This document shows positions 52,744 through 62,234 of a DNA stretch of 64,000 bases, one piece after another; the first letter of the stretch is position 1; each line of letters begins with the position of its first letter. The notes beneath the pieces were generated by a model that was given only the letters and a program-made list of their open reading frames with translations, was not told the DNA's origin and made no database searches. The DNA is from Serratia liquefaciens (GTDB taxonomy: Bacteria > Pseudomonadota > Gammaproteobacteria > Enterobacterales > Enterobacteriaceae): contig NZ_CP088930.1 in assembly GCF_027594825.1 (NCBI RefSeq), positions 310,001-374,000 on the forward strand, given 5' to 3'. Both the position numbers and the translations under genes were made by a program.

Positions 52744-53052
52744 AGAGCGTTTCCTGGGTTGGTCTGGCGAAATAAACCCTGCGGATACGGCCAGGCATTC
52801 CCCTGGCAAAGCCGCTAATTGTGCGATTATCGAAACTTGGTTCGTTAATCGCCTAATTATCAAAGCATCGGCGGCTATAAGTTTCAATATTGTTAAATCA
52901 ATTAGCGTGCGATAACCGAACGAGAAAAGAGCGATATTCACATAACCAGATTATTTTCAGACGGATACGTCATATTCACGTAAGGCGATGGGGCATGGAT
53001 TCTGTGAGCCGATTAACATTGAGGAAACATGACTGGCTGCGCACCAATAAAA
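52744..53052. promoter_or_regulatory. pcaK promoter region with three PcaR-like sites
   Basis: GCGATTATCGAA (52823-52834) and TTCGTTAATCGC (52841-52852) form an inverted repeat with 11 of 12 bases matching. A third copy GCGATAACCGAA lies at 52909-52920. All resemble PcaR/IclR-type binding sites. They start 80 bp before the pcaK start codon. The rest of the stretch up to 53052 shows no gene. Confidence 0.65.
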
Positions 53053-53240
53053 ACACCCTGCGGGGTACAGGGTGTCAGACTGCTGAAAAACACTCAAAAA
53101 GGCTAAATCGGTAGGGGTCGAACATGTTCGACCCGATTTAACTCATTGATTATGCTATTGGGCGCAGCGTGCAGCGCCCCTACCATTAAACAACAGAGCA
53201 CATTGACAACGGCCTCACCCCCTGCGGGGCACAGGGGGTG
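53053..53240. repeat. cluster of palindromic repeats
   Basis: Three units. Hairpin ACACCCTG...CAGGGTGT (53053-53075). A 75-bp element with terminal GGTAGGGG (53110-53117) and CCCCTACC (53177-53184), containing a perfect 20-bp palindrome (53115-53134, GGGTCGAACATGTTCGACCC) and a second stem GGGCGC...GCGCCC (53160-53179). Hairpin CACCCCCTG...CAGGGGGTG (53216-53240), which shares the core CTGCGGGG-N-ACAGGG with the first. This looks like enterobacterial miniature palindromic elements inserted between two operons. Confidence 0.75.
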
Positions 53241-53279
53241 GGAACTTCTACTATTGCGGGCTATTGAACACACCCACGG

Positions 53280-54158
53280 TTATTTCAGTTTAAGCATCTC
53301 CCCAAGCAGGATATCCGTGGGTTCGAGGATATCCGTATCAATCCCTGCTGAGGGGGTGAAGGTCAACTCGCCAAAGATCACTTTGCCATTGGAGATATAG
53401 AAATCGACGCGGACAAACTCAAACGGCGCCGAGAGCTTTCTGGCGTAGTCAAAAAGCTCATCGTAGCCTTCCGGCTTAACAAAAGCCGCGACCTCTTCTG
53501 GGCCAAGGGCCAGGCAGTCTTGGCTGTAGCACAGGAACTTGAAGTCCTTATCGAAAAAGTAATATTTCGGCATGCCCTTGTCCCTGCCGACACAAAGCAA
53601 CGTGCAGTAGGGAACGCCATTGAAACAGTATATTTTGTAGTCTTCGGGACCATGGCCGCCAGGTGACTCTATATACTTCTCACCGATTATCTTTTTATTG
53701 ATTTTCTTGTAGTTTAATTCCGCGTAGACCTTCCAATAGTCCTCCCGCATCCAGTTATCTATGATTTTGGAGGCACGACCGATGTCCAGCTTGCTTTTAT
53801 CCTGGCAAATCAGGTTGTAACCGGAGCCATGGTTGCCCTTGATGACAAACTTGTCGGGCAACGAATCCCATGGGATCTCATCGACCGTGTCGCAGGCGAA
53901 GTACAGCTCATTGAGAATTTCTTCGCATCCCTGCGCCTTCAAATACTCTCGCACGGCGTATTTGTCCGCACACTGCGTGACCAGCGCATTTTTGCTGTAG
54001 CCGTTCAGTTTGAGGTAGTTGATTTTTTCGTTCCACGTCACCGGCGGATTAAGGTTTAATTTTTTTCCAAATGCCTTTTTATAGATAAATTTTGTCTTGA
54101 AAGTCGGCGTAAATGTCGCCAATTGATTCATGATAAATTTATTAATGTTTTTTCTCAT
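53280..54158 (-). CDS. TupA-like ATP-grasp protein
   Basis: A 292-residue protein of the ATPgrasp_TupA family, often found in surface polysaccharide or teichuronopeptide gene sets, where ATP-grasp enzymes join amino acids or other carboxylates to amines. Visible features: PPVTWNEKINYLKLNGYSK, the ATP-binding loop DKFVIKGNHGSGYNLI, EKYIESPGGHGPEDYKIYCF, and the C-terminal metal/ATP segment VRVDFYISNGKVIFGELTFTPSAG. Codon use is AT-richer than neighbours, suggesting transfer. It lies 45 bp downstream of an N-hydroxylase gene on the same strand and may be co-transcribed. No other polysaccharide gene is nearby; the product is unknown. Confidence 0.8.
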   Translation of the reverse strand: MRKNINKFIMNQLATFTPTFKTKFIYKKAFGKKLNLNPPVTWNEKINYLKLNGYSKNALVTQCADKYAVREYLKAQGCEEILNELYFACDTVDEIPWDSLPDKFVIKGNHGSGYNLICQDKSKLDIGRASKIIDNWMREDYWKVYAELNYKKINKKIIGEKYIESPGGHGPEDYKIYCFNGVPYCTLLCVGRDKGMPKYYFFDKDFKFLCYSQDCLALGPEEVAAFVKPEGYDELFDYARKLSAPFEFVRVDFYISNGKVIFGELTFTPSAGIDTDILEPTDILLGEMLKLK

Positions 54159-54203
54159 ACGCCCTGTCTCATCATTATGACGAAAAAATTAAAACGGTGA
54201 CGG

Positions 54204-55514
54204 TTAGACACCAAAGGAAGCTGATGCGGTGGCTTTTTCTTGCTCACTGCGCCACTGGATCATCGCCGGGGTGGTGCTTAAATCAAACTGGTTGCGGCCT
54301 AAGGCGCGATTGAGAATGCAGGCCGAACGCCAAGCCATCAGGCTCAGTTGGGGATCGGCAATGCCGTGGTGGTGCATGCTGGCGTTGACGGCAAACAAAC
54401 AGTTTCCCTCGGCGCCTGGTCGCGCAAGGGTAAAATCAGAGGCAATGCGATATTGTCCGTCAGCGGTGGTTGATAAAACGCCGGCCAGGGAGTCAAGAAA
54501 CGCCGGTCGTGCCTGTTGATAGCCGGTCGCAAAAATCACCACGTCGGCGTCAAAGGTTTCTCGACCTTGATCAAGGTGATGCTGCGTCTCCAACCGATAG
54601 GCATGGTCTTGGGTGCTGAGAGCAGTCACTGAACGGCTGGGCAGCAGCTGTACCCATCGCTTCTCACGGAGCACATCGAAGCGATGATACATGGCGCGAT
54701 AAATCGCCAACAGAGACTCGCTGGTGATGCCATCAGACGTCATTTTCTGTTCGTGCAGCATGTGCCGTTTGGCCTCATTGCCCAGCGTGCAGAACTTCTC
54801 GACATACTCAGGGGTAAAATACTCGTTAGCAAATGCCGCTTCATCCAGAGCGTTGTAATTGTTACGCCGGGATAGCCAGCTCAGGTGTTCTGGCTGACCC
54901 CATTCCCCTTTAAAAATGTTCAGGAACAGATCGGCACCGCTTTGCCCCCCGCCCACGATGGCCACGCGTTTTCCGGCAAGATTCGGTTGGCGCAACATCA
55001 TTTCGCTGGCGTGGAAGCATTGATCATTTTGCTGTGTCACGCAGTCAGGCAGTTTGATTTGCTTGCCAATCCCCACGCACAGGTGTTTGGCGTAGAGCAC
55101 ATCATTCTGGGTAGTGACGACAAAGTGCCGCTGCTGGTCATCAAACTCCACATGCTGAACCTCTTGGTTGAACGCCAGTGAGTCCAAACCCGTTGCTGCC
55201 CAGTTCAGGTAGTCGGCGAACTCTTCGCGCGAAGCAGTGCGTTGCTCGGTGGTCAGGAAACGGTAGAACTTTTTCTTTTTCACCAGATAGTTGAGAAAGC
55301 TATAAGGGTTGGTAGGGGCAACGGCAGTGACCAGATCCTTTAAAAAATTCGTCTGCATGCTGCTCTCTGCCAGGATCATGCCTGGATGCCAGGAAAAGTG
55401 CGGTTTGCGTTCGAGGAATTTGCAACTGAATCCCTCGATTTCGCTAGCAAGCGCAGCAATACTGAGGTTGGACGGACCGATGCCAATACCGATAAAGTCC
55501 AAACGCTGGTTCAT
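54204..55514 (-). CDS. lysine/ornithine N-monooxygenase (IucD/AlcA-like), orphan
   Basis: Flavin N-hydroxylase of 436 residues that hydroxylates the side-chain amine of lysine, ornithine or a diamine, usually for hydroxamate siderophores. FAD motif FIGIGIGPSNLSIAA at the start, NADPH motif VAIVGGGQSGADLF and the C-terminal ATGYQ are present; FSWHPGMILAESSMQTNFLKDLV is typical of IucD. Start ATG 55514 has AGGAGC eight bases upstream; the frame is open 29 codons further without a ribosome site. No siderophore synthetase, decarboxylase or receptor is adjacent, so its pathway partners are elsewhere or it serves a different N-hydroxylated product, perhaps with the ATP-grasp protein. Confidence 0.87.
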   Translation of the reverse strand: MNQRLDFIGIGIGPSNLSIAALASEIEGFSCKFLERKPHFSWHPGMILAESSMQTNFLKDLVTAVAPTNPYSFLNYLVKKKKFYRFLTTEQRTASREEFADYLNWAATGLDSLAFNQEVQHVEFDDQQRHFVVTTQNDVLYAKHLCVGIGKQIKLPDCVTQQNDQCFHASEMMLRQPNLAGKRVAIVGGGQSGADLFLNIFKGEWGQPEHLSWLSRRNNYNALDEAAFANEYFTPEYVEKFCTLGNEAKRHMLHEQKMTSDGITSESLLAIYRAMYHRFDVLREKRWVQLLPSRSVTALSTQDHAYRLETQHHLDQGRETFDADVVIFATGYQQARPAFLDSLAGVLSTTADGQYRIASDFTLARPGAEGNCLFAVNASMHHHGIADPQLSLMAWRSACILNRALGRNQFDLSTTPAMIQWRSEQEKATASASFGV

Positions 55515-56781
55515 TGAGTGTGCTCCTGAATAAGTAAACATATTTACCAGATATATAATATTGGCCTGATAAAATACCGTAACGAAACTTAACGCCGGCA
55601 TGGGAATGATAGAAACCTCTCAATTGAGCGGCCCTATCGAAAACACCCTGCATTATCGCCGTGTGAATTTGGCGCACTAGCCAAGACGGTAAAAATAACC
55701 GGATCACCCCGGCAATTTATTACCTTGGGGCGTTAAGTTAAATGTTTCAGCCAGCCATTCTTCCGTAAAAGTAAAAAAACACTTTACAGCATTATAAAAA
55801 GAGAGTGTTTGGGGAGAGGTTTTTAAGACCCTAAAACCTAATGAATTAACAGAGTAATTCATAACATATCCCTATGTTAATCTGCATACCACGCATGGCA
55901 TCTTCCTTGATCAGATATTGCCAAATGAGAGTAGCGCTAAAGTTGCACTCTGGCATGTGAAAAAAAATAATATTGAGGCCAAAACCCACGTTGTTATTGT
56001 AAAATTAAAAGTGAAATCGTAAAAAATGCTAAAATTTCACCTTGGTTTAGCTACCGTTGCAGGTGGGCTTTACCAAGTGAAACCTGCACCAAGGCGGCGT
56101 TGGGCCTGACAACACCGTTTCCAGTCCTCCCAAAAATGAGGCCATTCAGCCTGAGCCTGTCCCTTAAACTGGCTTTTGCACCCCTTCGGTTGTTGTGGCT
56201 GTCCGGCTCCAATATTTCACCTGTTATTGTGCTCTTAACCGCGGATATCCAATCTGACTTTCCGATAATATCGTTGCTTTGACATCCATGGAGACATTCT
56301 CGGCCTTGAATTTTCTTACCCCTCCCCCTCATTTTTTAAAGTACTTCTTTATTAATCATCTTCAAAACACTGAATATCAAAACCGCTAGAGGCCAGAAAA
56401 AAGCGAGCGTACTCATCAGTACAAATCATCACCAGCAGCAGGTGGTTTACTGTTTCGCCTCTGAATTAAGATTTTTATGCAAAAGGTCGTATCGAAAGAA
56501 TTAATCAGTTTGCCCACACGGCGGAAATTAGAAAACAAATTCTGTGCTGTTGCATTTGTTCTTAGGTACGTTATTTAACCTTCCTTATTCCCCTGTTCTG
56601 TTGCCTAAACTTAAAAACCTACAGTGGATATATCATCACATACAGGTATCATCCCGATACGCCATTATTAGTGCGTAACCTGAGGGTGGTTCAACATGAT
56701 GAGCTTCGCAAAGCGCTAACGTGCCAGATTGTATTGCCGACGAACCCCGGTTAATCTTAACCGGTGCCCTCTAAAAGATAA
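55515..56781. other. 1.27-kb region without a convincing gene
   Basis: AT-rich stretch. It holds the perfect palindrome TAACATA-TCCC-TATGTTA (55862-55879), a possible operator about 350 bp before the N-hydroxylase. A minus-strand frame of 93 codons (56051-56332) starts with a poor ribosome site and matches no family I know; its C-terminal part may be a decayed gene. No tRNA, repeat ends or clear promoter were seen. Confidence 0.5.
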
Positions 56782-57438
56782 GTGACTGATGTTTTGAAGA
56801 ATGACGAGATGCCCGCCACCAAGCGCAAAAATGACCCCGTAGGCCTGAAACAGCGCATTTTCGCTGCGGCGCTGAGCGAGTTTGCCGAAGCCGGCCTTAA
56901 AGGCGGTCGCATGGAGAACATTGCCGAGCATGCGGCCACCACCAAACGTATGGTGGTATATCATTTCAAAAATAAGGAGTCGCTCTACATAGAGGTGTTG
57001 GAACATGTCTATCAGCATATCCGCGCACACGAATCGGGCCTGGATCTGCATGCGTTGCCACCGGTAGAAGCCATGGCCCGCCTGGCAGAGGAAAGCTTCA
57101 ATTATCATGCAGAGCATCCTGACTTCATCCGCGTGATCTGTATGGAGAACATGATGCGCGGTCAGTACATTCGTCAGTCGCTCCGCATCAAGGCGCTGAA
57201 TCAAAGCGCACTGACCTTGCTTGAGGATATTTTGCAGCGAGGTAAACAAGCGCAACTGTTCATTGCCGACGTCAGCGCTACAGACGTGCACCGCTTGATC
57301 AGCAGCCTGTGTTTCCACTATGTGGCCAACCGGTACACCTTCAATACGCTGTTTGAAAGCCATGAACCTGCGGAAGATCAGGTGATCCGTAATCGTCAAT
57401 TGACCGTCATGGCAACGCTGCGCTACGTGACACTGTAA
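56782..57438 (+). CDS. TetR-family transcriptional regulator
   Basis: TetR-type regulator of 218 residues from GTG 56782; the ATG at 56809 is an alternative start. The HTH spans about 20-70 (FAEAGLKGGRMENIAEHAATTKRMVVYHFKNKESLYIEVLE region), and the C-terminal domain (RPLAEESFNYHAEHPDF-like segment, about 95-210) resembles the RutR/NicS group. It lies 23 bp before the IclR gene on the same strand. RutR/NicS-like proteins often control catabolism of nitrogen or aromatic compounds; the target here is unknown. Confidence 0.88.
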   Translation: MTDVLKNDEMPATKRKNDPVGLKQRIFAAALSEFAEAGLKGGRMENIAEHAATTKRMVVYHFKNKESLYIEVLEHVYQHIRAHESGLDLHALPPVEAMARLAEESFNYHAEHPDFIRVICMENMMRGQYIRQSLRIKALNQSALTLLEDILQRGKQAQLFIADVSATDVHRLISSLCFHYVANRYTFNTLFESHEPAEDQVIRNRQLTVMATLRYVTL

Positions 57439-57461
57439 GTTCCAACCTGGGAGCCCGTGTG

Positions 57462-58295
57462 ATGACCAAAACCTCTGGCGGAGAAGAGATTTCCGCACCT
57501 GATGCTTTACTGTCCCCTGCCAGTGGCGATCCTTTCAAGGGCGATCCCAACTTTATGGCGTCGCTGGCTCGCGGTCTTGAGGTTATCCAGGCTTTTACCC
57601 CGCAGCGCCGCCTGATGTCCATTTCCCAAATCAGTCAGAAAACCGGTATTCCGCGCGCGGCGGTGCGCCGTTGCCTGTATACGCTAAACAAATTAGGCTT
57701 CGTCTACGCGCAGGACGGCAAGAATTTTGAGCTGCGTCCGCGCATTCTGACGCTGGCCCACGCCTATCTTGGCGCCACACCGCTGGCCAAAGCCACCCAG
57801 CCGGTGCTGAAACACATCAGCCAGTTGTTGAATGAGTCCTGCTCTATCGCCACGCTGGACGGTGACAATATCCTGTATATCGCTCGCGCCTCTGCCGAGC
57901 GCATTATGACGATCGATCTGAACATAGGCAGTCGCCTGCCGGCCTTCGCCACCTCAATGGGCCGCGTGCTGTTAAGCCATTTGCCACCCGATAAACGTGA
58001 TGATTACCTGCAGCGCATCACCCTGATGCGCTATACGCAATACACCATCGGTTCGATCGACAAACTGCGCGATGAACTGGATAAGGTTCGCGCGCAGGGT
58101 TATGCGATAAACGATCAGGAACTGGAGATCGGTCTGCGTTCGATTGCCGTGCCAATCGCCTCGATTGACGGGGTGGTCACCGCCGCATTAAACGTGGGTG
58201 TGCAGGCCGGTCATGTCCCGCTAAGCGAGCTGACCGACCGCATCTTGCCGATCCTGTTGGAAGGCGCGCAGGAGCTTTCGTTACTGAGCCATTAA
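57462..58295 (+). CDS. IclR-family regulator, PcaR/PcaU-like
   Basis: IclR-type regulator of 277 residues. ATG 57462 follows GGGAG by 8 bases. The winged HTH is at about 30-95 ([25 protein letters not shown]), and the effector domain has [20 protein letters not shown] and [20 protein letters not shown], very close in style to PcaR and PcaU, which respond to beta-ketoadipate or protocatechuate. PcaR-like operators precede pcaB and pcaK, 5-8 kb to the left, so this is the best candidate for their regulator. It overlaps the convergent dsdA stop by 4 bp. Confidence 0.85.
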   Translation: MTKTSGGEEISAPDALLSPASGDPFKGDPNFMASLARGLEVIQAFTPQRRLMSISQISQKTGIPRAAVRRCLYTLNKLGFVYAQDGKNFELRPRILTLAHAYLGATPLAKATQPVLKHISQLLNESCSIATLDGDNILYIARASAERIMTIDLNIGSRLPAFATSMGRVLLSHLPPDKRDDYLQRITLMRYTQYTIGSIDKLRDELDKVRAQGYAINDQELEIGLRSIAVPIASIDGVVTAALNVGVQAGHVPLSELTDRILPILLEGAQELSLLSH

Positions 58296-59629
58296 AGGGA
58301 CTGCTGAGCCGCAGCCAGGTATTTCGTCATCTCCGCTTCCGGCACCATGCCGCCGCCGGTTGCCCACACCAGGTGGGTAGCATGGTTCATCTGCTCCTCA
58401 TTCAAGCCCTGGCTCGTCAACCACTCAGCATTGGCCGCAACGCGCCATGGCCCTGGCATCCCCGCCAGCGCGGAGGGCTCGAGCCGGATATGTTCATGGC
58501 GGTCCAACAGCCCTAACAGCGCAAACATCTCTTGATCGCTCAGGGTATAGAACCCCGCAAGCAGGCGTTCCATCGCCCGGCCGACAAAACCGGAGGCGCG
58601 CCCCACCGCCAATCCATCAGCGGCAGTTTGGTTGTCGATGCCCAGATCCTGGACCGAGATACCGTCGTGCAACCCGGTATGCACACCAAGCAGCATGCAT
58701 GGCGAGTGCGTTGGCTCGGCAAAGATGCAGCGTACGTGGTCACCGAAGGCCAGCTTCAAGCCAAATGCCACGCCGCCGGGACCGCCGCCGACGCCACAGG
58801 GCAGATAAACAAACAAAGGATGCTGAGCATCGACCCGGATGCCACTCTCGGCAAACTGGCGCTTCAACCGCTCCCCGGCCACGGCATAACCCAGGAACAG
58901 CGTTTGCGAATTTTCGTCATCGATGAAGAAGCAGCGCGGATCGCTCGCCGCCTGCAAACGGCCCTGTTCGACGGCGACCCCATAATCTTGTTCATACTCC
59001 ACCACATTGACGCCGTTATCGCGCAGCTTTTGCTTTTTCCATTCGCGAGCATCCGCCGACATGTGCACGCTGACGCTAAAACCAAGGCGAGCGCTGATAA
59101 TGCCGATCGACATCCCGAGGTTGCCGGTTGACCCTACGGCAATGCGATAACCGCCGAAAAACTCGCGGAACTCCGGCGAAAACAGCTTGGCATAGTCATC
59201 CGTCAACTGCAGCAGCCCGGCTTCCAGAGCCAGCTTTTCCGCATGCGCCAGCACCTCGTAAATACCGCCGCGCGCCTTGATCGAACCGGAGATCGGCAGA
59301 TGGCTGTCTTTTTTAAGCAGCAACCGCCCGCCAAGCGTCAGGCCATAGCGTTGATTCAATGCCGTTTGCATCGCAGGCAGAGCGACCACTTCAGACTCGA
59401 TCACGCCTTGTGTTGCTCGGGTTTCCGGAAAAGCGGCGCTGAGATAAGGGGCAAAACGCGCCAGACGCTGCTGGGCGTCACTCACGTCCGCGGCACCAAG
59501 ACCGACGTAGGGCAGCCCGACCTGCAAAGTCGTCGCTTGCGGGTTGAACCAGGTCACCGGCTTAAGGTCGATCAGCTCCTGCACCAGCGGGAATTGCGTC
59601 ACTAATTGCTGAATCTGTGTCTTTTCCAT
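58292..59629 (-). CDS. dsdA: D-serine ammonia-lyase (dehydratase)
   Basis: PLP enzyme of 445 residues that deaminates D-serine to pyruvate and ammonia, detoxifying D-serine. Near-identical segments to E. coli Dsd[18 protein letters not shown] with PLP lysine Lys118 (same number as in E. coli), [44 protein letters not shown] and [13 protein letters not shown]. Start ATG 59629 (MEKTQIQQ) is chosen by homology; 34 further open codons upstream are not conserved. The usual neighbours dsdX (transporter) and dsdC (regulator) are absent. Confidence 0.96.
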   Translation of the reverse strand: MEKTQIQQLVTQFPLVQELIDLKPVTWFNPQATTLQVGLPYVGLGAADVSDAQQRLARFAPYLSAAFPETRATQGVIESEVVALPAMQTALNQRYGLTLGGRLLLKKDSHLPISGSIKARGGIYEVLAHAEKLALEAGLLQLTDDYAKLFSPEFREFFGGYRIAVGSTGNLGMSIGIISARLGFSVSVHMSADAREWKKQKLRDNGVNVVEYEQDYGVAVEQGRLQAASDPRCFFIDDENSQTLFLGYAVAGERLKRQFAESGIRVDAQHPLFVYLPCGVGGGPGGVAFGLKLAFGDHVRCIFAEPTHSPCMLLGVHTGLHDGISVQDLGIDNQTAADGLAVGRASGFVGRAMERLLAGFYTLSDQEMFALLGLLDRHEHIRLEPSALAGMPGPWRVAANAEWLTSQGLNEEQMNHATHLVWATGGGMVPEAEMTKYLAAAQQSL

Positions 59630-59796
59630 TGTTATTCTCTGCGCTGCAAAAAGGTTAGCCCTAGAGTGCAGCGATTCGCCTGAGCTGACAAATGATAAAA
59701 AATCAGCCTTACATGAGCAGTATTGATGCAATAAGGTGATTTACGTCAATTTATAAACTTTAGGTAGGTTTTGAATGATAATGAATCACCTATAAC

Positions 59797-59823
59797 GCCC
59801 CGCAGGGCAACCTGCTGCGGGGC
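59797..59823. terminator. hairpin downstream of VOC-family gene
   Basis: GCCCCGCAG (59797-59805) pairs with CTGCGGGGC (59815-59823), with a short T-tail on the plus side. It lies just after the minus-strand VOC gene and can end its transcript. Confidence 0.6.
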
Positions 59824-59839
59824 ATTTGCCAAGGCTATA

Positions 59840-60310
59840 TTATTCACGAGCCGCCGCTTCCAACCCGGCAATGTCCAGTTTGACCATCTGTAGCATCGCT
59901 TCGGTGACCCTTCTCACCTTCAGGCTATCGGGGTCACTCATCAGCTCCGTCAGCCGCTTGGGCACGATCTGCCAGCTCAATCCCCACCGGTCGCGCAACC
60001 AACCGCACTGTTCGACGCTGCCACCGTCGCTCAGCGCTTCCCACAGTCGATCCACTTCGGACTGGTCCGCACATTCGACCATGATGGAAAAGCTGTGATT
60101 GAACGGATCCAGGGGGCCGGCTTCAATCGCCGCATAGCGCTGATCGCCCAGAATAAAAGTCGCCAGTTTGACACTGCCTGCCGGGCCGCTGGGGGTGTCG
60201 GCGGGCAGGGTAGAGTGCCAGGTCAGGGAGGAGCCGGGGATCAAATCTATGTAACAGCGTAGTGCGGCATCCATGTCTTTCTCAAACCAAAGATGTTGGG
60301 TGATTTTCAC
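59840..60310 (-). CDS. VOC-superfamily protein, PhnB/3-demethylubiquinone methyltransferase-like
   Basis: A 156-residue protein of the vicinal oxygen chelate superfamily, 3-dmu-9_3-mt/PhnB branch. Features: ITQHLWFEKDMDAALRCYIDLIPGS, the substrate-domain loop GPLDPFNHSFSIMVEC and WLRDRWGLSWQIVP. Despite the family name there is no methyltransferase motif and the activity is unknown. It lies 14 bp after the DUF1428 gene and the two are probably co-transcribed, a common pairing in proteobacteria. Confidence 0.88.
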   Translation of the reverse strand: MKITQHLWFEKDMDAALRCYIDLIPGSSLTWHSTLPADTPSGPAGSVKLATFILGDQRYAAIEAGPLDPFNHSFSIMVECADQSEVDRLWEALSDGGSVEQCGWLRDRWGLSWQIVPKRLTELMSDPDSLKVRRVTEAMLQMVKLDIAGLEAAARE

Positions 60311-60324
60311 GATATCCCCCTCCG

Positions 60325-60678
60325 CTATTGATCAAGGATAGGTTCGAAACCGCCGAAAATCATGCGCTTGCCGTCAAATGGCATTTGGTCACCCAGGGCT
60401 TTCATGCGCGGATCCGCCATCATCTTCTGGTTGGCATCGTCACGCACCGCCTTGGAGGGGTATTCAATCCAGCTGAACACCACCACTTCATCGGACTCGG
60501 CCTTTACTGCGCCGCGAAAATCGGTCAGTTTGCCGTCGGGGACATCATCGCCCCAACATTCCACGACCCGCGTGGCACCGAACTCTTTGAACAAGGGTGC
60601 CGCCGCAGCCGCCAGTTTTAAGTACGCCTCCTTATTGGCGGCCGGTACCGCCACGACAAAACCATCAACGTATTTCAT
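60325..60678 (-). CDS. DUF1428 family protein (YbaA-like)
   Basis: A 117-residue ferredoxin-fold protein of the DUF1428 family. It begins MKYVDGFVVAVPAANKEAYL and contains ECWGDDVPDGKLTDFRGAVKA and FSWIEYPSKAVRDDANQKM, all characteristic. Function unknown; a dimeric alpha-beta-barrel monooxygenase-like role has been proposed for relatives. First gene of the two-gene operon with the VOC protein. SD AGGAAT precedes the ATG. Confidence 0.92.
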   Translation of the reverse strand: MKYVDGFVVAVPAANKEAYLKLAAAAAPLFKEFGATRVVECWGDDVPDGKLTDFRGAVKAESDEVVVFSWIEYPSKAVRDDANQKMMADPRMKALGDQMPFDGKRMIFGGFEPILDQ

Positions 60679-60791
60679 GGGAGATTCCTCTTGTCTGTTC
60701 GACAGTCGGGGTGGCGCCGGCGGAACTGCCCGCGCCCTCTACCATTTTAGTCCCCATTAGTGAGGTCAACCATCAAGGGCGCTGGCGAAGT

Positions 60792-62234
60792 TCAGAGGTT
60801 GGGGTAAGTGCGTGGAAGAAATTCAGGGGTGGCGACGCGATTGCGGCCGCTGTTTTTGGCTTTGTAGACCGCCAGATCGGCGATTTTCAGCAGATTATCC
60901 AGACTCTGCCCCGATCCGCCGATGCAGGTGACCATGCCGATACTGACGGTAATCTGCAACGAGGTTCCGGCGGGCATGGTGATGGACTCGATTTCCACGC
61001 GGTGACGCAGGCGCTCGGCCAACGACAGGGCATCCTGTTGCTGAGAGATCGGTGCAACAATAGCAAACTCTTCCCCGCCCATTCGGCCAAACAGATCCTG
61101 ATCGCGCAGATCGGCAGTAATGGCACGGGTGAAGGACAACAGCGCAACATCACCGCCTGCATGACCAAAGCGATCGTTGATCGACTTAAAGTAGTCGATA
61201 TCCAGCATCATGATACAGACGTGCTCACCCTTTTGGCTGACCAAGCGCGTACCGCGCTGCATAAAGGCGCTACGGGTCAAGACATGGGTTAATGCGTCAT
61301 GATTCGCCACGTGCTCCAGCCTGCGCAGCAGCGCATTGCGGGCGTAATTCATGCTGGCGACGGCGATCGGCCCCAGCGCCAATAGCGCCACGCCAAGGCG
61401 CATCGACACCGTGTTTTGCAGCAGTTTCATATCGAGATTGGTCGCAATCAGGCCCATGTCGATCGCCAGATGGCACCACAGCACATAGGCCAGCACGGCA
61501 ATCATGGTGCTGAACAAGGAGAACGACATCGCCAGCCAAAGCAGGATTGGCATTGGGAAAATGACGGCTCCGGGGCCGCCAATCAGGATGCTGCCGGTAC
61601 AGGCAATCAGCAGCAGGACCAGCACCGCCATTTTTTTACAGGTGGCATACCACAGGCTGCGTTGGGTCGCGGCCTGGCTGATGCTGCGCAAGTAGCCTTT
61701 CCCGTCGGTCGGGAAAGTCAGGATAAACGGCATCAGGGTAATGTAATGGGTGAACTCCGAAGACAGCCACAGCGCCATGGCGGGCAGGAATTGGCGGTCG
61801 AACAGCAGTACCGAAGCCCCGGCACCGACTAACGCCGTGGCGGTCGCGCTCGTCAGACAGATGGCAAACAGAAAAATGCTGGACGAAGTGCGTTCCAGAG
61901 TTCTGACCTGCGGCGATAAACGCATAAACAGGTAAAACCCGACCGCAACACCGGTAATGTTGGCGCCGTTGAGCAATACGGCTTTCCCGACCGTGCTGCC
62001 GGTGATCAGATCCGCCGCCATATAGCCCAGAATCGCCATCAGCCAACCCCAGGGACTGGCCAGCGCCGGGTAACGCACCAGGACAGCCAGCAACACCGCA
62101 TTGGCCGGCCAAAAGGCGGATAACAGACCGGTGGGCCGGCTTAAGATGCCAAACAGGCACAGGCCGAACACCAGCAGGAATACGATTAACGCGTGCTGTA
62201 ATTTTGTGGCACCAGGTAACTCAGTGGTGTGCAT
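60792..62234 (-). CDS. diguanylate cyclase with MASE1 sensor domain
   Basis: Membrane-bound diguanylate cyclase of 480 residues that makes cyclic di-GMP. The N-terminal MASE1 domain has about eight helices (about 10-300). The GGDEF domain spans about 310-470, with active site GGEEF at 386-390 and inhibitory RxxD (Arg377-Asp380) five residues before it. NHDALTHVLTRSAF and MMLDIDYFKSINDRFGHAGGD are standard. Start ATG 62234 has GGAAG five bases upstream; the open frame continues 29 codons without support. A monocistronic gene that may set biofilm or fimbriae levels. Confidence 0.94.
   Translation of the reverse strand: MHTTELPGATKLQHALIVFLLVFGLCLFGILSRPTGLLSAFWPANAVLLAVLVRYPALASPWGWLMAILGYMAADLITGSTVGKAVLLNGANITGVAVGFYLFMRLSPQVRTLERTSSSIFLFAICLTSATATALVGAGASVLLFDRQFLPAMALWLSSEFTHYITLMPFILTFPTDGKGYLRSISQAATQRSLWYATCKKMAVLVLLLIACTGSILIGGPGAVIFPMPILLWLAMSFSLFSTMIAVLAYVLWCHLAIDMGLIATNLDMKLLQNTVSMRLGVALLALGPIAVASMNYARNALLRRLEHVANHDALTHVLTRSAFMQRGTRLVSQKGEHVCIMMLDIDYFKSINDRFGHAGGDVALLSFTRAITADLRDQDLFGRMGGEEFAIVAPISQQQDALSLAERLRHRVEIESITMPAGTSLQITVSIGMVTCIGGSGQSLDNLLKIADLAVYKAKNSGRNRVATPEFLPRTYPNL

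Noticed and set aside
54204..55514. A complete siderophore cluster
   Set aside because: Only the N-hydroxylase is present; no synthetase, decarboxylase, exporter or receptor lies beside it.
56051..56332. Minus-strand frame of 93 codons in the gene-poor region
   Set aside because: Weak start, no family resemblance and flanked by AT-rich non-coding sequence; kept only as a possible remnant.
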